Assembly: GCA_008477525.1 (NCBI GenBank)
Contig: SPDT01000006.1
Span: forward strand, 4,119,501 to 4,183,500
DNA from: Hypomyces perniciosus
Lineage: Eukaryota; Ascomycota; Sordariomycetes; Hypocreales; Hypocreaceae
Length of the DNA: 64,000 bases
Direction: 5' to 3'
The notes below the pieces were generated by a model. It had not been told where the DNA came from, did no database searches, and saw nothing but the letters and a program-made list of their open reading frames with translations. Shown piece by piece: positions 1 through 12,440 of the stretch. Made by a program: the position numbers and the translations under genes. Positions within the stretch are counted from its first letter, which is position 1; every line of letters starts with the position of its first letter.

Positions 1-1305
1 AGGCGCATGTCACTCAGGCACAGCAGCAGGTGATCACAAGAGCAAATGCAAAAGGGAGGAGGCTGCAGAGACGTTGCGAGAACGCTCTTCTAGGGGGACA
101 TCGTCTAGAAAATATCAGAGCCGCCACAGTGCTCGAGCGTATCCACTTCGCTGTCAGAACTACAGGCCAAAGCCAGCTAGAAACTGCAACTATCGGGCTG
201 TGTGTCCCGTACGAGTACATCCTGAAGCTTGTCTGCCGCGCTGTGGTACTGCTTTCGCCGAAGTACAGTACCTGCAGGACGAACGAATGGCGAACGCGGG
301 TCATAGAAGGGTTAGCGCCATCATTCGTACAAACCGGGGTATATCGATAAGATACGGAGAAAACAGTCAGAGCTAGGACGAACAGAGCATTAGTGTCGCA
401 TGGCAGCCCTGGGCCCCTCCAGGCCAACCCCACCACTTTGCAGACTTGTCGGAGTCTTCTTTGATCTGTGGTCGCATCGAGATAGATAGATAGGGCCTCG
501 TGGCACGACGAGAGGTCCCCATGTGACAATACGAGGGTCGTATTGAAGAATGGTTCCCCCGTACTTACTATTCGGCAAAGAGGGGGAGTTTAGAATGTGT
601 GAGAGTCGGCTGTCCGTGTATAACCTCTGACTGGCTGTCGAGTACGAAGTAATACCACTCTGATCCTGCCTGATGTAGGCTGCGTCAATGTCGGTTGAAG
701 GATTGAAGAGGCGGCTTGGCCAAAGCCTCAAGTGTTGGGCCAGTTCTAGAATGCGAGAGATTTTTCCCTTAGCAAAAACATAGATCAAAAACTAACGACT
801 CACCAACTGAGTCAGTCGGCTTGAGTTTAGGGCTTGCGTTACGCTACCTACCTTGACATACCCACCGGTTGGAATCAACAATGGAAATCCTTTGTGAGGG
901 CAAAGAAGAGCGTTGTTTCGAGAGGATTGTTCCCGAGAAGATATTTCCATGCCCAGGGCTTTCAGATCCCCCACGCTTTTTTTTCTGACAAACCCCGCAA
1001 CACCTTTTAGCATGCTCGTACTTCGTACTATGCACATGCCGGATTGTTGCCATCGACAGCCTAGGTCGGTTCTATGTCAAACGCAGCTCCGGCAAGTTTG
1101 CTGAATGACAAGTGGTGCCATTTTCGTTTGGACAAAGCAACGATTCATGAGGGTCTGCTGAGCATTCAGGAGGTCTGATACTCCGTGCATCCCTGAGCAT
1201 CTACTCCGTACTATTATTATTGTCTCTCCTCTCCGAATGAACCCCCTTTGTTGCATGCCCGTGGGAAGGCATTACTCTCAATGCGTATTCCTTTATGTAC
1301 ACATA

Positions 1306-1326
1306 TGCATGCATATAATGCATGCA
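1306..1326. repeat. Perfect 9-bp inverted repeat (hairpin)
   Basis: TGCATGCAT at 1306-1314 is followed by ATA and then its exact complement at 1318-1326. It lies in non-coding DNA. No function is evident; TGCATGCA is itself palindromic, so simple sequence drift could create it. Confidence 0.6.
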
Positions 1327-1632
1327 AGCGTTCTGCCATTCTACCCAGCGAAATGATCATCATGTACTCCGTATGTATTACGGAGTCTGCTAGGTGCCCA
1401 AGCCAGGACGTCTGGCCCACTCACCTTTCAAGATCTTTGCCATCTTTCAGGATCTTTGTGCAGCCCTCGGTGCGACCCCATCTTTAGGCAGATAGATGGA
1501 TTGTGCCCGGCTAATAGATACCCCATAGCGTGTTAGTAAGGGTTTTTCAACTGCCCACCGGCTACTGGAGAAGAACCTCTACTGCTTTTCTTCACTTGCT
1601 GAAGTGAGGAGATTGATTGATTAGTATTACTA

Positions 1633-1655
1633 TACGAAGTACGGAGTACGGAGTA
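1633..1655 (+). repeat. Tandem triple TACGRAGTA motif (7-bp period)
   Basis: Three overlapping copies: TACGAAGTA at 1633, then TACGGAGTA at 1640 and 1647, each sharing two bases with the next. This is the longest tandem run of the dispersed motif in the window and shows that the growing unit is the heptamer TACGRAG. It is followed by TAGTAC-type sequence. Confidence 0.9.
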
Positions 1656-2513
1656 GTACTACGTACATACATACTTGCGTAAGCGTACCTATGACCCGTA
1701 AGACTTGCGATTTCCATCACGTGCTGTCATGCATGCATGCCTGTGACGTCGCCCACCACCGCCAAGCATCTTTGCTCAGTGCCTCATGTATAACTGGTAT
1801 AATTGGTGCTTGAGTACCGAAAATCAAAGCTCTTTGTCCATGGAACAGGGCCTCATCTGCCGTGCCAAATTTGAGTCAGGCTGCGCTGCAGGCTGCCAGA
1901 TCCTGAGAGCTGCTAAAAACAAGCCCGAGTGATCACTCGGAGGTTAAATTTCGCATAGCGAAAATTAAACTATAACGCAGAGTCAGGCCGAAATGGTTGT
2001 GGTTCTGACTTCATCTGTCTACGTACATTATTAGCTATTACTTTAGTAGTCTCGTCGGTGCTTCTCCAAGCAAAAGCTGCTTCCCCAGTGCCTTCACCCC
2101 TCTCGCCGCCAATACCCCTCGCCCCAAGGAACCACCCAACCACAGATTTTGCCAAACCGACCCCATTCCCTCTCTTCTAACCTTGGACCGAGTGAATCTC
2201 ATCCTCTTCCAGCATCCGAAAACGAACGCGGGCGTATCGGCCACATCTGACGTTTCTCGCTACGAAGCCCAATTTCCCCGTCGCTCCCACGCGATCCGCA
2301 CGCCGCCTGAAGCATACCGACACGACAGTTGATTCGATATTACTAGTAGTACCACCGGCCGCTCACCAGTCAGCCTGCCGACGACTTCAACGTCAGTCCA
2401 AGCTAGACCAGGCAGATTGCTTCTATAGCTTCTTACGACACACGCACCCGTCATCTACCCGCCTCTTTGCAGCCTACGAGTCGTACGTCAGGCTGGAACA
2501 CCAACCCTCAAGT

Positions 2514-5500
2514 ATGCTTCAGACACATGGCGGGCATCAGGATAACCGTATGTCAAGAGGTGGCCTCGAATTGAAACACGGGTCGCTGATGCTCATGCCA
2601 TGTTAGGTGCCGATAGCAACACTGGAGACGATGAGAGAGGACGTGGTAAGGGATTGCAGCCCCTATCGTTGCCCAAAAACCGCAGCACAGGGAATCTGGC
2701 CGTCTTGGTTGATCCGGCCGATCGAACTCGATACCGAATGTCCTTCGAAGGTTCGACAACAGGCTCCGTGGACCATGATCCAATCACAAGGTCCGTGTAT
2801 AGTGCCTACGTGTTTCACAGCCGACTTTCCGCGACGATAACGTGTCATGTTTACTGACCACGCTCTTTGATCAGACCATCGCCCATCACCGATCACGAAC
2901 ATGGCCTCGGACTCTCTGGACTGCGCCGCATACGGCAACAACACCCCCCTTCGCGTGCCCCGACCTTGCCCAACTCCAATGCTTCTTCCCGCAGCCCTTC
3001 AGTCGTGGCACTCTCTCGCTCTACCTCCATGACAGCCATGTTAACCGCCTCTGGAAACATGCCCTTTGTAACTGCGCCGACCTCTCCCAACTTCTCTGAA
3101 GATCTATCGCGGTTCCCCTCCGAGTCTCTCCACTCCTTCTCCTTCGCCCATCAGTCGGAGGACTTTGTACACAACCGCCAAAATGTGTTGAAGCGGTCTC
3201 TGGAGTTCATGAAGGACCGCATGGGGTTGTCCATGACCTCAACGCAGGCTGGTCTTGCCAGCGCACAAGCCAGAGCCACAGGTGATGTTGACGCTCAGCA
3301 CATGCTGGAATTGCTCGCGAGGGCACAGGTGATAGGTGCTGGGAACCTCCCAAACCCTGATCCTTCAGCCGCGGCTGTTGCGCCATTGACCGGCCCCGCA
3401 GACATATCTATGAGTGGCGAGAATGTTTTTGAGAAGCACTTTGTGCCTCGACTCTCTATAGCTGAATCGGCGGTCTCAGACCTGACGTCTCCAACCACAC
3501 AACTGGCAGCTGTCCACTTCAAGGAGCCGGGATCAATGAAAGGTGCCGAGGCATCGCAGGCTGCGGATGCTAGTCAAAAGTCGGAGGATTCTAGTAGAAC
3601 GCCTACCGATGAAAGCGGAGCGACCACGGAGACGTCGCCCCCTCATTCGAGGCCGACAAGTTTGAAGCGAACAATGACTGATACGCTGGCCATCTCTCTT
3701 CACGATAAGCTGATGGATACCATGACCCAACCCTTCTTGCCTGGAGAGCCGCTCTATGAGGAACCGTTGGCTTCACCGACATCAGCACGACTAATCACCC
3801 CCTTAAAGAGCTTTTCGAGCGCCGTAGGCCCTGCCGTTCATGGACACACGAACAGATGGGTACCAGCTGCCCAAGCGATTTTCACGACGGAGGCGAAGCC
3901 GCCGTGGACTATCCTGGCAGCAAATGATCTCGCCTGTCTGGTGTTTGGCGTCACAAAGGCCGAAGTTCGAAAAATGGGCATACTTGAAGTGGTGCAGGAA
4001 GAAAGACGGGCATGGCTTGAACGAAAACTACTACAGATAGAAGGTCAAGATATTGACGAAGCAAGAGAGGGGCCTCAAAAAACGACTCCCGCGGTATCAG
4101 CAGCATCCGCACTGTTAGGTGGGCGATCGGGAATTACGGCCCAGCTGTTGAGCAAGCCCAACTCAAGATCCCAGCCTCCAAAGACAGCATCTCCTAGACG
4201 AGCCCAGACAGTTCACGGCGGAGATCCTAACCCGCCAGCAACTCGTGGAAATGGGCACCATCGCAACAGCCTTTCACGCGGTGTCTTGCTGTGTGGTGAC
4301 GTCGTCCCTATCCAGAAGCGAAATGGTGCCACAGGGTCAGCCAGTCTCTGGGTTAAAGAGAAGCGTGTTGGTCTGATCTGGGTTCTGGAGGAAATCCACG
4401 AGGATGTGGCACACGTAGTACTGAATGAAGATGGCATCGTACAATCCGCCTCAGGAGCAACTGAACCCATTTGGGGCTTTCAGTCAACTCAGGCAGGCTT
4501 CGATGTCGCAAGGCTCATCCCGAGGATCCCACGACAAGGCATCGACCCTAATGAGGGCGAGATTGACTTTGCACAGACTACACGGAGAAGGTATTTCACG
4601 TGCGCCAATTCTAACAAGGCGAATATTCCGTGTACCGTTGAGCAAGTTCGTGGCAGACTTGAGTTGCGTGTGTCGACATTCCCTCATATGGCTGGCATTG
4701 TTGTGGTGGATCCAGAAACCTTCACGATTCGTAGCTCCAACTCCGTCTTCTCCGGTGCGCTTTTCGGCTACGAAAAACCAGACGGAATACCTATCAACTC
4801 TCTAATTCCTGACTTTGACAGGATCCTAGCCACTCTGACCGATGAGGATGGCCTTCAACTCATGGATGGTATGGTAGTTCCGGAACATCGGTTCCGCAGG
4901 GCAGCAGCATTCCTGGCTCTCAAAGAGCAACGTCCCAATGCTGCCGCTGCCTTCCTCCAGCCAGATGGCATACCAGCGCGGCACCGTGATGGATCTGAAT
5001 TGAAGATTGACGTTCAGATGCGTGTGGTTGAGAGCGAAAAACATTCCGATCATGGCGTTGAAGGAATTGCCGAAGAGCCTGGAGAGCTTCTCGAGGCTGT
5101 CACACAGACAGAAATGGTTTTCGCGTTGTGGATCACTTATTCGAGACATCTACATACCACACGTCTACATATAAGTGCCGACTCTCCACATCTGCCAGCC
5201 GTCGCAACACCACCACACCAACCTTCGCCTGGGCAGACACCACCGCACACTCCCATGGAAATAGGGTCAGACCTCGATGAGCCTAAGAAAGACACAACGT
5301 CCCCAGCCTCCAAGCTATCAAAACAATTGAAGGATGCTGCGCTGAGTGCCGCAGCAAAACTCACAGGGCACTCCAAGCCGACGCCACCCCAACCTGCTGA
5401 GAAACTACCTGTGGCTAGGGCGGTTGAGCCTGAACGTAAAACCACCATCGACGACTACGTGATCCTTGAAGACATGGGTCAGGGAGCCTATGGTCAAGTG

Positions 5501-6315
5501 AAACTTGCTCGGCACAAGAAATCAGGCAAAAAAGTTGTCTTGAAATATGTGACTAAGCGTCGTATTCTCGTTGATACTTGGACTAGAGACAGGAAGTTGG
5601 GAACAGTTCCCCTGGAGATCCATGTATTGGATTATCTGCGACGGCCTGAGTTTCGGCACCCCAACATTGTTGACATGGAGGGCTTCTTTGAGGATGACGT
5701 GAACTATTACATCGAAATGGCGCCCCACGGATTGCCCGGCATGGACCTATTCGACTATATTGAGCTTCGAGCGAATATGGACGAGTCCGAGTGTCGGAGC
5801 ATCTTTGTGCAAGTTGCCCAGGCCGTCCATTTCCTACATACCAAAGCTCAAGTAGTTCATCGAGATATCAAGGATGAGAACGTTATACTTGACGGGGAAG
5901 GAAACATCAAGCTCATTGACTTTGGAAGCGCAGCGTACATCAAGAGTGGTCCCTTTGATGTGTTTGTGGGCACTATTGGTAAGTATTGTGGCTTAATGGC
6001 CCTCGTGGTACCAAACAGGATGTGGACTGACTGTCTTCAGATTACGCTGCCCCTGAAGTCTTGGCCGGAAAGCCTTATGGCGGCAAAGAGCAAGACGTAT
6101 GGGCGTTGGGTATACTCCTATACACCATCATTTACAAGGAGAACCCCTTTTACAGTATCGACGAGATCATGGACCGTGACCTTCGCATCCCCTTCACAAT
6201 CAGCGAGGAGAGCATTGATTTAATCCGCTGCATGCTTAACCGTGACGTCGCGCAGCGGTATTCTATACAGCAGGTGCTGGATCACCCATGGTGCAAGGCA
6301 CATGAACCTAAATAG
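2514..6315 (+). CDS. PSK1: PAS domain serine/threonine kinase (PSK1/PSK2 type)
   Basis: Nutrient-sensing PAS kinase; in yeast Psk1/Psk2 phosphorylate Ugp1 and translation factors to set glucose partitioning. Proposed exons are 2514-2547, 2607-2790, 2875-5978 and 6041-6315, giving 1198 aa. The N-terminal third is Ser/Pro-rich. A PAS-like region lies near residues 400-470 and a second near 520-600. The C-terminal kinase domain has the glycine loop GQGAYG (941-946), HRD Asp near 1070, DFG Asp near 1088 and APE, encoded after the last intron. The segment between the VLK lysine and helix C (RILVDTW...LGTVPLEIHVL) is typical of PASK. The last intron (62 bp) is certain because it joins GTI to DYAAPEVL. 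The first two introns are less sure: the second has donor GTCCGT, or GTATAG six bases later. An alternative start at 2600 would skip exon 1. Confidence 0.9.
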
Positions 6316-6846
6316 ACGCGGAATATTCTGCGAACCAGACAGGCAAAAAGACAGACCCTGGAAGGTCATTACTACAACATTTTTGACCATGATACCCCAT
6401 GCAGAGGTGTTTTTTTTTTGCGGGAAAGGGGGCGATACGCCGGTTGGGAATGGGCCAAACAAACACAGAACGCTGCATTACAGAGAGGGTAAGAGTGTGT
6501 TCATGCGTGGCATACAGAGACAAAGAGTTGGCACTTGGGATGGGATAGGACTCTCGGATGGGATTTTCTTCTAACTTATCATTGATGTGTTACGGGAGTT
6601 GTTCAGCCGGGCGACAAGATACAGGAGAAAGACTACGGTGCAAAGTATAAGATGTTTGTGAGTGCCATGGTTATAGCGCACCTTGTTCAAGAGTGTACCT
6701 TAGCATTGAGATCAATATAAAGCAACTGACGCAAGTACAAGCGCTATTTATATCATAAATCATCACCCCCCCCCCCCCATAATCCCTTTCCGGGCACGCA
6801 TTGCAAAGCCCTCAATACGTACAAAAACACGCGCTCCTAATACGGC
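6316..6846. other. Convergent 3' intergenic region PSK1/SEA4
   Basis: 531 bp between two stop codons on opposite strands, presumably holding both 3' UTRs. It contains a T run near 6411 and a run of about 13 C at 6765-6778. No coding signal is seen. Confidence 0.6.
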
Positions 6847-9800
6847 TTAATGGTAATTCAACTCGGGGTTCGCTCTGAAATTGCAGCGACACCGGCACTC
6901 GGGCACCGGGCACTCAACATGCCTTGCAAACCATTGCCTAGCATGATCCAGATGCAACACGTGCTCGCACCGCAGACAAAACGTAGGGAACCGGCCTGCC
7001 ATGCGTGTTTCGTCCTTCTGCTCGGGCTTATCAGAGCGCGGGACGCCTACGGTCTCAAGGCAGACGACACAGCGGGGGAGATGCCTGCCGCAGTTGGGGC
7101 AGCTCACGCCGGTGCCGCCTGACGAGAGCATGGGGTTTCGACTGTCCATCGCAGCAGGGGGGATCTTTGGCGGCGGCGCGTTGTGCTGGCTGGCGAGGGA
7201 GGCGTTGGCGTCGCAGTAGACGCAGCGCAGGGCGATCTGTCGCGAGGGAGGTTTGAGCGTTGGGACGCCGTCGCGCTTGGAACGCTTTGTGGACTCGACC
7301 TCGAACTTGGTGCGTTGGAAGAAGAGCCGGTGACGCTGGAGATAGCCGCGGTAGGCGTTGCGCCAGGCACGACAACGGATGTCGTCGATGTAGCGAGGGG
7401 AGCAGATGGACAGGACGAGGGCAGCTGTCTGGAAGTCGTGGAACTTTTCCACGTAGCGTGCGAAAATGTCGACCATGGTGTCTGTGATGCCGGTGAGGCA
7501 GATGCCCTCGATGTCGCCTTCGTGCACAGCGCGAGAGACCTGCTCAGTCAACCAGGTGGTAAGCTGGTCGTCGGAGAAGTTGCGAAAAGCAACATATGCT
7601 CGGTCTGAAAGGGGGAGGGAGGTCTGGTTGGCGATGGTAGCCCAGTCTCCTGTTGCGATGAGAGATGATATTGCACGAAGGTACGGGTCAGTCTTGGACA
7701 CAACCGCCTCGTCGACATCCAGCTGTTGCTCGTTGGAAAAATGCCTGCCTCCGCGGCCCATGAGTTGGAGGGCAAGCGACACAAACAGTAACTCGGGATG
7801 TGCTAGGCTGGCCTTTTTGAGAATCTCTACGGCCAAGTCTAGGTCGCCTCTGAAGAGAGCTCGGGAAGCTGCCATGGTATGGATACCAGCTGGATACTCT
7901 GGGTCGGCCTCTCGATCGAGACCACTTGGGTCGTGCTTTTGACTGTCGCCCCAGCCACAGATTTCAAGACATAGCTGGCGATGGTGAGGCTTCTTCGTGG
8001 GTACTCCATCAAACTTGGGCAGGCGATGTTTTTTGCAATATATCCCTATTGACCGCTCCCAATGGTGTGCCTCGGGGACTGTTGCAGGTGGAAGCAACCG
8101 AGAATTCGGATTCCGCCCTCGTCGATGGTCAGTTCGATCTCCAAGGATGGATATACTATATTCTTACCAAGATCATTAGTCCATATGGAGTGCACGCCCA
8201 AGTAGCTGAGATCCATGCTTGTCAACAGTAACCCCCCATCATCCGCGGCTCGTTCAGCATCTAAGAACTCGTTAGTGCGAAGAAAACTCTGGAGGGTTTC
8301 GTTCATAGACCAACCGTCAATCCAATCCCAGACAAACCTCTTCCATGGGTCATCTGAAACTACATCCCTGTTCGTGACAGCATCGAAAAGATATCTCTCC
8401 TTTGCACGGAAAATCTTGACATGATCCACGAGACATTGCGCATCACGAGGGAGACCTTGCGAAGACGCAAGCGTCCCTAGTAATGCCTCATGAATCTCTT
8501 GACAAGATCCTACGCCATTGGAGCCCACTGATATGCCGGCCGAGCCATTCACCGGAGGTTTAGGGCCGTCAGTTGATGCCTCATGGGCGTCACGTACAAA
8601 ATTTCGCAAGCTGCGAAGCTTCTCAGCAACTGTCCCTGCCGTTTGGTAAGATTGCGGTAAGGGAGAGGCGATCCGATTCGCAAATTCAACTGTGGTTGAT
8701 GCCGGTACATTCGGGTTCAACGCCGCCTCGATGCTTGTTTCAATTTTAGCTTTCTCCAGTCCGAATATAGGGACGTCAGAGAGTGTCTTCTCAGTGATTA
8801 TGGGGCCGAGCATGCCCGATGCTTGGGAGGACTCGAAATGCATGAGATCTTGATATGGTGTTCCCTCTGTATCACGTTAGCACGCCAACGGCTCAGTTAA
8901 GCCCGGTGCTGAATTACCTTCTAGGCCACGGTGAGGTGCTTGCCATGGCACAAGTTTAAAAATATGATCCGCTGTACGAGACGGTTTTTCCAATATCTCG
9001 AAGCTTCCGTTTGCCCGCAATACGAGCAGTCTAGGGCGCAGGGCTGGCGAATCCAACGTTATCCAATCGAAAGAAACGATTCGATCGTTTTTCCTTGACA
9101 ACTCCTGATATGAGACATCCATCTCGTGAGATCGCTGTACTTGCAGAAGCTCAGGACTCTCCTGTGGCGCCATATCAGAGGATGGAACCTCTTTCATCGT
9201 CTCCAGCACTTTGAGCTGTCCATTGCGTGATAACACAGCAAGGAGGCCACGATTGTCGCGACAATACCGAAGTGAGCGGATCAGCGAGTGCTTTTCCTCT
9301 GCCAGAGAAGGGTCGGAATCCGTTTCTACGACCTTGTCAAGGCGCAGTGCTCCACCCCAAGGAAGTTCATCTTCATCAACTGCCTGGGTGTATGAGATAG
9401 AAGCTACTGGGCGAGAAGTTGCTCGTCGATCCCATATCATGACGCCAGGGTGATCAAGTGCCGAGGATGCGAAGAAATTCTGGTCCGCATAATCGATTGC
9501 TAGGTTGTTATTGCATTTGGTATGAAAGGTAGTGACACCAGTTGGATCTGCGTTACATACGTTAGATCCGAGATTACAGAAATATTCATCTTACGGGAGA
9601 AAATACCACGAAGGTCGTGAATCCTCACACCTTGGCCTTTTATGCCTGCTGCCAAGACCTGGGGACTGTCCTCGAAGAACTTTATACTGGAAACAGAAAC
9701 GCTAGGCTCAAGCCGAGTCTTTGAATCGGTAAAATGGCCCCAATTTTCGGGGAACCCCCTGCTCTGTGATGCCACGGACGAAAGACGATTGATATCCCAC

Positions 9801-10186
9801 ACCTGAAGGCTCTGGTCCATCCGTACACGGTCCAGGCCGACTGCCAGAAGGCCGGTGGTGTTGAATGCGACGGCTTGGCAGGTCCGGGACGTCTTCAGAC
9901 CAAGTTCGACGTAGGCATTGGAATTGTCATCTATCTTGAGCAGATTGACTACCCCAGTCCCGGTCCCGACAGCTAGTAGACTTGGATTTTCAGGAGACCA
10001 ATCGTACGTCGTCAGAGGAGGGAAATCGTCATGCCGGCTGACCTTGGCATAGTCAAACCTCCCCTTGCGCGCATGGCCGGTTGGTTCGTAGAGCTGGACA
10101 ACGCGGTGTTGTAGGTTGATATGAACAAAGCTGTCAACGGTAGCATTAGGAGACCATTTGACGAGCCCTGGTTCTGGGCGGTCCAT
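6847..10186 (-). CDS. SEA4: SEA complex (SEACAT/GATOR2) subunit Sea4/Mio
   Basis: WD40 beta-propeller subunit of the vacuole-associated SEA complex, which acts upstream of TORC1; the metazoan counterpart is Mio. Exons on the minus strand are 10186-9595, 9547-8918, 8866-8168 and 8078-6847, giving 1050 aa, close to the roughly 1040 aa of yeast Sea4. The N-terminus has the family opening (LVKWSPNATVDSFVHINLQH) and WD-like units. The C-terminus has paired CxxC knuckles (RCVYC, CPNC, CVVC, CLRC, then HxxH and CPVPEC), the RING/zinc-ribbon end of Mio proteins. Introns are 47, 51 and 89 bp; the first two have a clear CTAAC branch site. The 89-bp one is inferred from donor GTAAGA, branch ACTGAC and the need to change frame. 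The gene starts 569 bp from EFG1 in divergent orientation. Confidence 0.93.
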
Positions 10187-10755
10187 GTTGGAAGCAGTAT
10201 CCGAGGAGGCGCATCAAGCTATAGTAGTGGAGTGAGAGCTGTGGAAGATGAGAGCCGAGTCAGGACGGTGGTAGATGAGAGATATCACTACCAGCCATGG
10301 CCGGATGGCTTTGATCTAGTTCCAGGAGGGTCAAATGGTTTTTTCAATTGGCCAAACAAGCAGAAAATAAAACCAGGGAGAGCGTGTGATGATGGAGGTC
10401 TCATGCAAATAACGAAGTGATCGTCATGGAACTGCAACAGGTGGTAATATTCTGGGGAGCACTATCCGCGATCTGATTGGGTCAGTCTTTCAAGACAGAA
10501 CGGCCAGCCGCTAGACCCGACTTGGTGTTGGTTCTGATAAGATAAGCAACCCTGTTGGATTTTCGAATTCTAGCAGTTCATGTCCCCACCGCGTCCAAAA
10601 AGTTGTCAGACGCTGCACAGTAATTCATCGCAGGCCGCCCAAGTGAAAGCGTCCTCTGCGCTTTCGCCATTACAACCGACTCGCCCTCACTCTCATCGGA
10701 TCTAGCAACTTTTCGTCTTACGGGTCATTAGCGCGGGCTCAGCGGTGTCTTTTCA
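10187..10755. promoter_or_regulatory. Bidirectional promoter region SEA4/EFG1
   Basis: 569 bp between the two divergent start codons. No strong TATA box or motif copy is seen. It must carry both 5' leaders, so a shared promoter linking TORC1 signalling and ribosome biogenesis genes is possible but is only inferred from position. Confidence 0.5.
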
Positions 10756-11739
10756 ATGGGCAACAAGCGGCAATTCGAGGAGGTGGACTCCCAAGACCCC
10801 GAGTCTGGAGCATCTGAAAAGAGACAGAAGTCCTACTTTGGCCGTAAACGCAAGCCACAGGACGATTCCGGGGCCAGAAAACGCGCGAGGGCCATCGAAC
10901 GAACATTGCGACGGAAGCAGGACCTACCCGCCAATGTCCGAATCGACCTCGAACGAGAGCTGGCAGTTCAGAAGCAGATTGCCGATGATAAGGCTCACAA
11001 GAAGAAGCGAAGTACAATGATATCCAGGTACCATATGGTACGGTTCTTTGGTATGTTGCACATGGTGATCCAGCTTCAGCCTTGGCTGGAAACCCTGCTG
11101 ACTTCGGCACTTGTAGAACGAAAGAAGGCTTCTCGGCTGGCCAAGCAGCTGAAACGGAAGCTCGACGCAGAGAGCGACCCTGCTGAGGCCGAAAAGATAC
11201 GCCATGACCTTCATATTGCTGAAGTTGACGAGGCTTATACGCTTTACTTTCCCCATCTTGAGACATATGTTGGCTTGTACGGCAACTCTGCCAAGTCGAA
11301 CGCGGAAGAACAGACTGCTGAAGCCAGGGAGGCCGCCGCCAAGGCAGCTCTGCAAGCTGGGAGGCCGCCCATGTGGCCTGTTATCGAGAAGGCAATGGAG
11401 GAAGGCCAAGCGGCATTGGAAAGCCTGCGTGACCGGCGATCACCAACTGACACGGGAGAGGTTGGCGACACTCGGCCACCAATTAGACCCCTGCCACCTG
11501 CACCCACAAGCACACCTGCATTGCGACCTGCTCCCGCAAAGAAACAAGACAGGCACCTGCCAGGCAAGAAATCTGGTTCGTTTAACAGTAATAGCAATGA
11601 CAACAGCAAGGGTAGCAGCAAGGACAAACAACCAGAGCTCAACAGGAGGGAGAGAAGACGGTTGATGAGGGAAGGCATGATAGCCGACAACAGCAAGGAT
11701 GATGATGACGAGGAAGGCGGCTTTTTTGAGGACGTTTGA
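10756..11739 (+). CDS. EFG1: rRNA-processing protein Efg1
   Basis: Nucleolar protein of the small-subunit processome needed for early pre-18S rRNA processing. Exons are 10756-11050 and 11117-11739, giving 305 aa. The core YHMVRFFERKKASRLAKQL is the Efg1 signature and is interrupted in the genome by a 66-bp intron (donor GTATGT at 11051, branch CTGAC, acceptor TAG at 11116). The intron is a multiple of three and has no stop, so an unspliced ORF of 327 aa also reads through; the family alignment shows that the 22 extra residues do not belong. The protein is highly charged, with basic coiled-coil stretches, a Lys/Arg-rich N-terminus that suits nuclear import, and an acidic C-terminus (DDDDEEGGFFEDV). 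Confidence 0.93.
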   Translation: MGNKRQFEEVDSQDPESGASEKRQKSYFGRKRKPQDDSGARKRARAIERTLRRKQDLPANVRIDLERELAVQKQIADDKAHKKKRSTMISRYHMVRFFGMLHMVIQLQPWLETLLTSALVERKKASRLAKQLKRKLDAESDPAEAEKIRHDLHIAEVDEAYTLYFPHLETYVGLYGNSAKSNAEEQTAEAREAAAKAALQAGRPPMWPVIEKAMEEGQAALESLRDRRSPTDTGEVGDTRPPIRPLPPAPTSTPALRPAPAKKQDRHLPGKKSGSFNSNSNDNSKGSSKDKQPELNRRERRRLMREGMIADNSKDDDDEEGGFFEDV

Positions 11740-12440
11740 GCGACATCTATTTGTTTGTATTGATGAGAACGCCCGGTTCCAGCGTGTAAGTACTCCGTAG
11801 TGGTAGATATATCCAAGTGGGGATCAATAAAGCCTTGCTCTTCTATTCGACCTATTTCAAAGCCCTCTTCTACATACTACTACATGATTTCACCTTGTCA
11901 TTCACCGAAATTCGAAATTCAAAAGAAAAGAAAAAAAAAACCCCACAGTTCCTCTTATTTGACTGGCCCATATGCACTGCCATAGAGCCAATATGCATCG
12001 CCTTTCACGAAGCAAATAGTAGTACTAATAAATCAGGCTCAGGCTCAAGCCATGCAGCGCGCTGCTGCCCCACCCGCAGAAGCAGCAAGTTTTACCCCCC
12101 CCCCCCCCCCCCCCGCAGCTCCAATGTCAATGCGACCTCTCAGCGCTTAATAAATAAAATACTACCTATTAATACTCATCAGCCGGCCAGGTGAATGACC
12201 CAAGACCTCTCCGAATTAGATATGTGACAGCCTATTGTATTCGCCAGGCTTCTATCGGTCGCAGCCCATTAGGCATTTCTCGGGCCGTGTGGGATGACAT
12301 GGTGGTGCAGGGCGGCTGTCTTTAAGAACCCTCCTCGCAACGCTCGAATTCTTGAAGCTGCTGCGACAACGCCAGGAAGAAGAAGACTTTCTGGCTTGAC
12401 TTTTTTGGATACCCTCCCTCTTCAGTATCTCGCGAGCAAC
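11740..12440. other. Intergenic: EFG1 3' UTR and leader of dsRBD gene
   Basis: 701 bp. It contains one TACTCCGTA motif (11791), an AATAAA element (11826), an A run near 11930 and a run of about 21 C near 12095-12115. The last 150 bp are probably the leader of the next + strand gene; an in-frame ATG at 12294 exists but adds an unconserved-looking 49-residue stretch. Confidence 0.5.
11826..11831 (+). terminator. AATAAA polyadenylation-type element of EFG1
   Basis: AATAAA lies 86 bases after the EFG1 stop codon on the coding strand, a normal distance for a fungal 3'-end positioning element. Fungal signals are degenerate, so this is suggestive only. Confidence 0.45.

Larger units (their letters stand above)
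1..2513. other. Gene-free 5' region and PSK1 leader
   Basis: No ORF here resembles a known protein; the open frames are short, overlap on both strands and have no family signature. The region holds seven copies of the dispersed motif TACGRAGTA (starts 643, 1019, 1202, 1365, 1633, 1640, 1647), a perfect 21-nt hairpin at 1306-1326, and from about 2060 a C/CT-rich stretch on the + strand that looks like the promoter and leader of the downstream kinase gene. Absence of a gene is a judgement from reading, not from a search. Confidence 0.6.

Noticed and set aside
6765..6778. Homopolymer C and A runs (also near 12095, 49965 and 49996)
   Set aside because: Simple homopolymers, common in fungal flanks and prone to assembly error; no function claimed.
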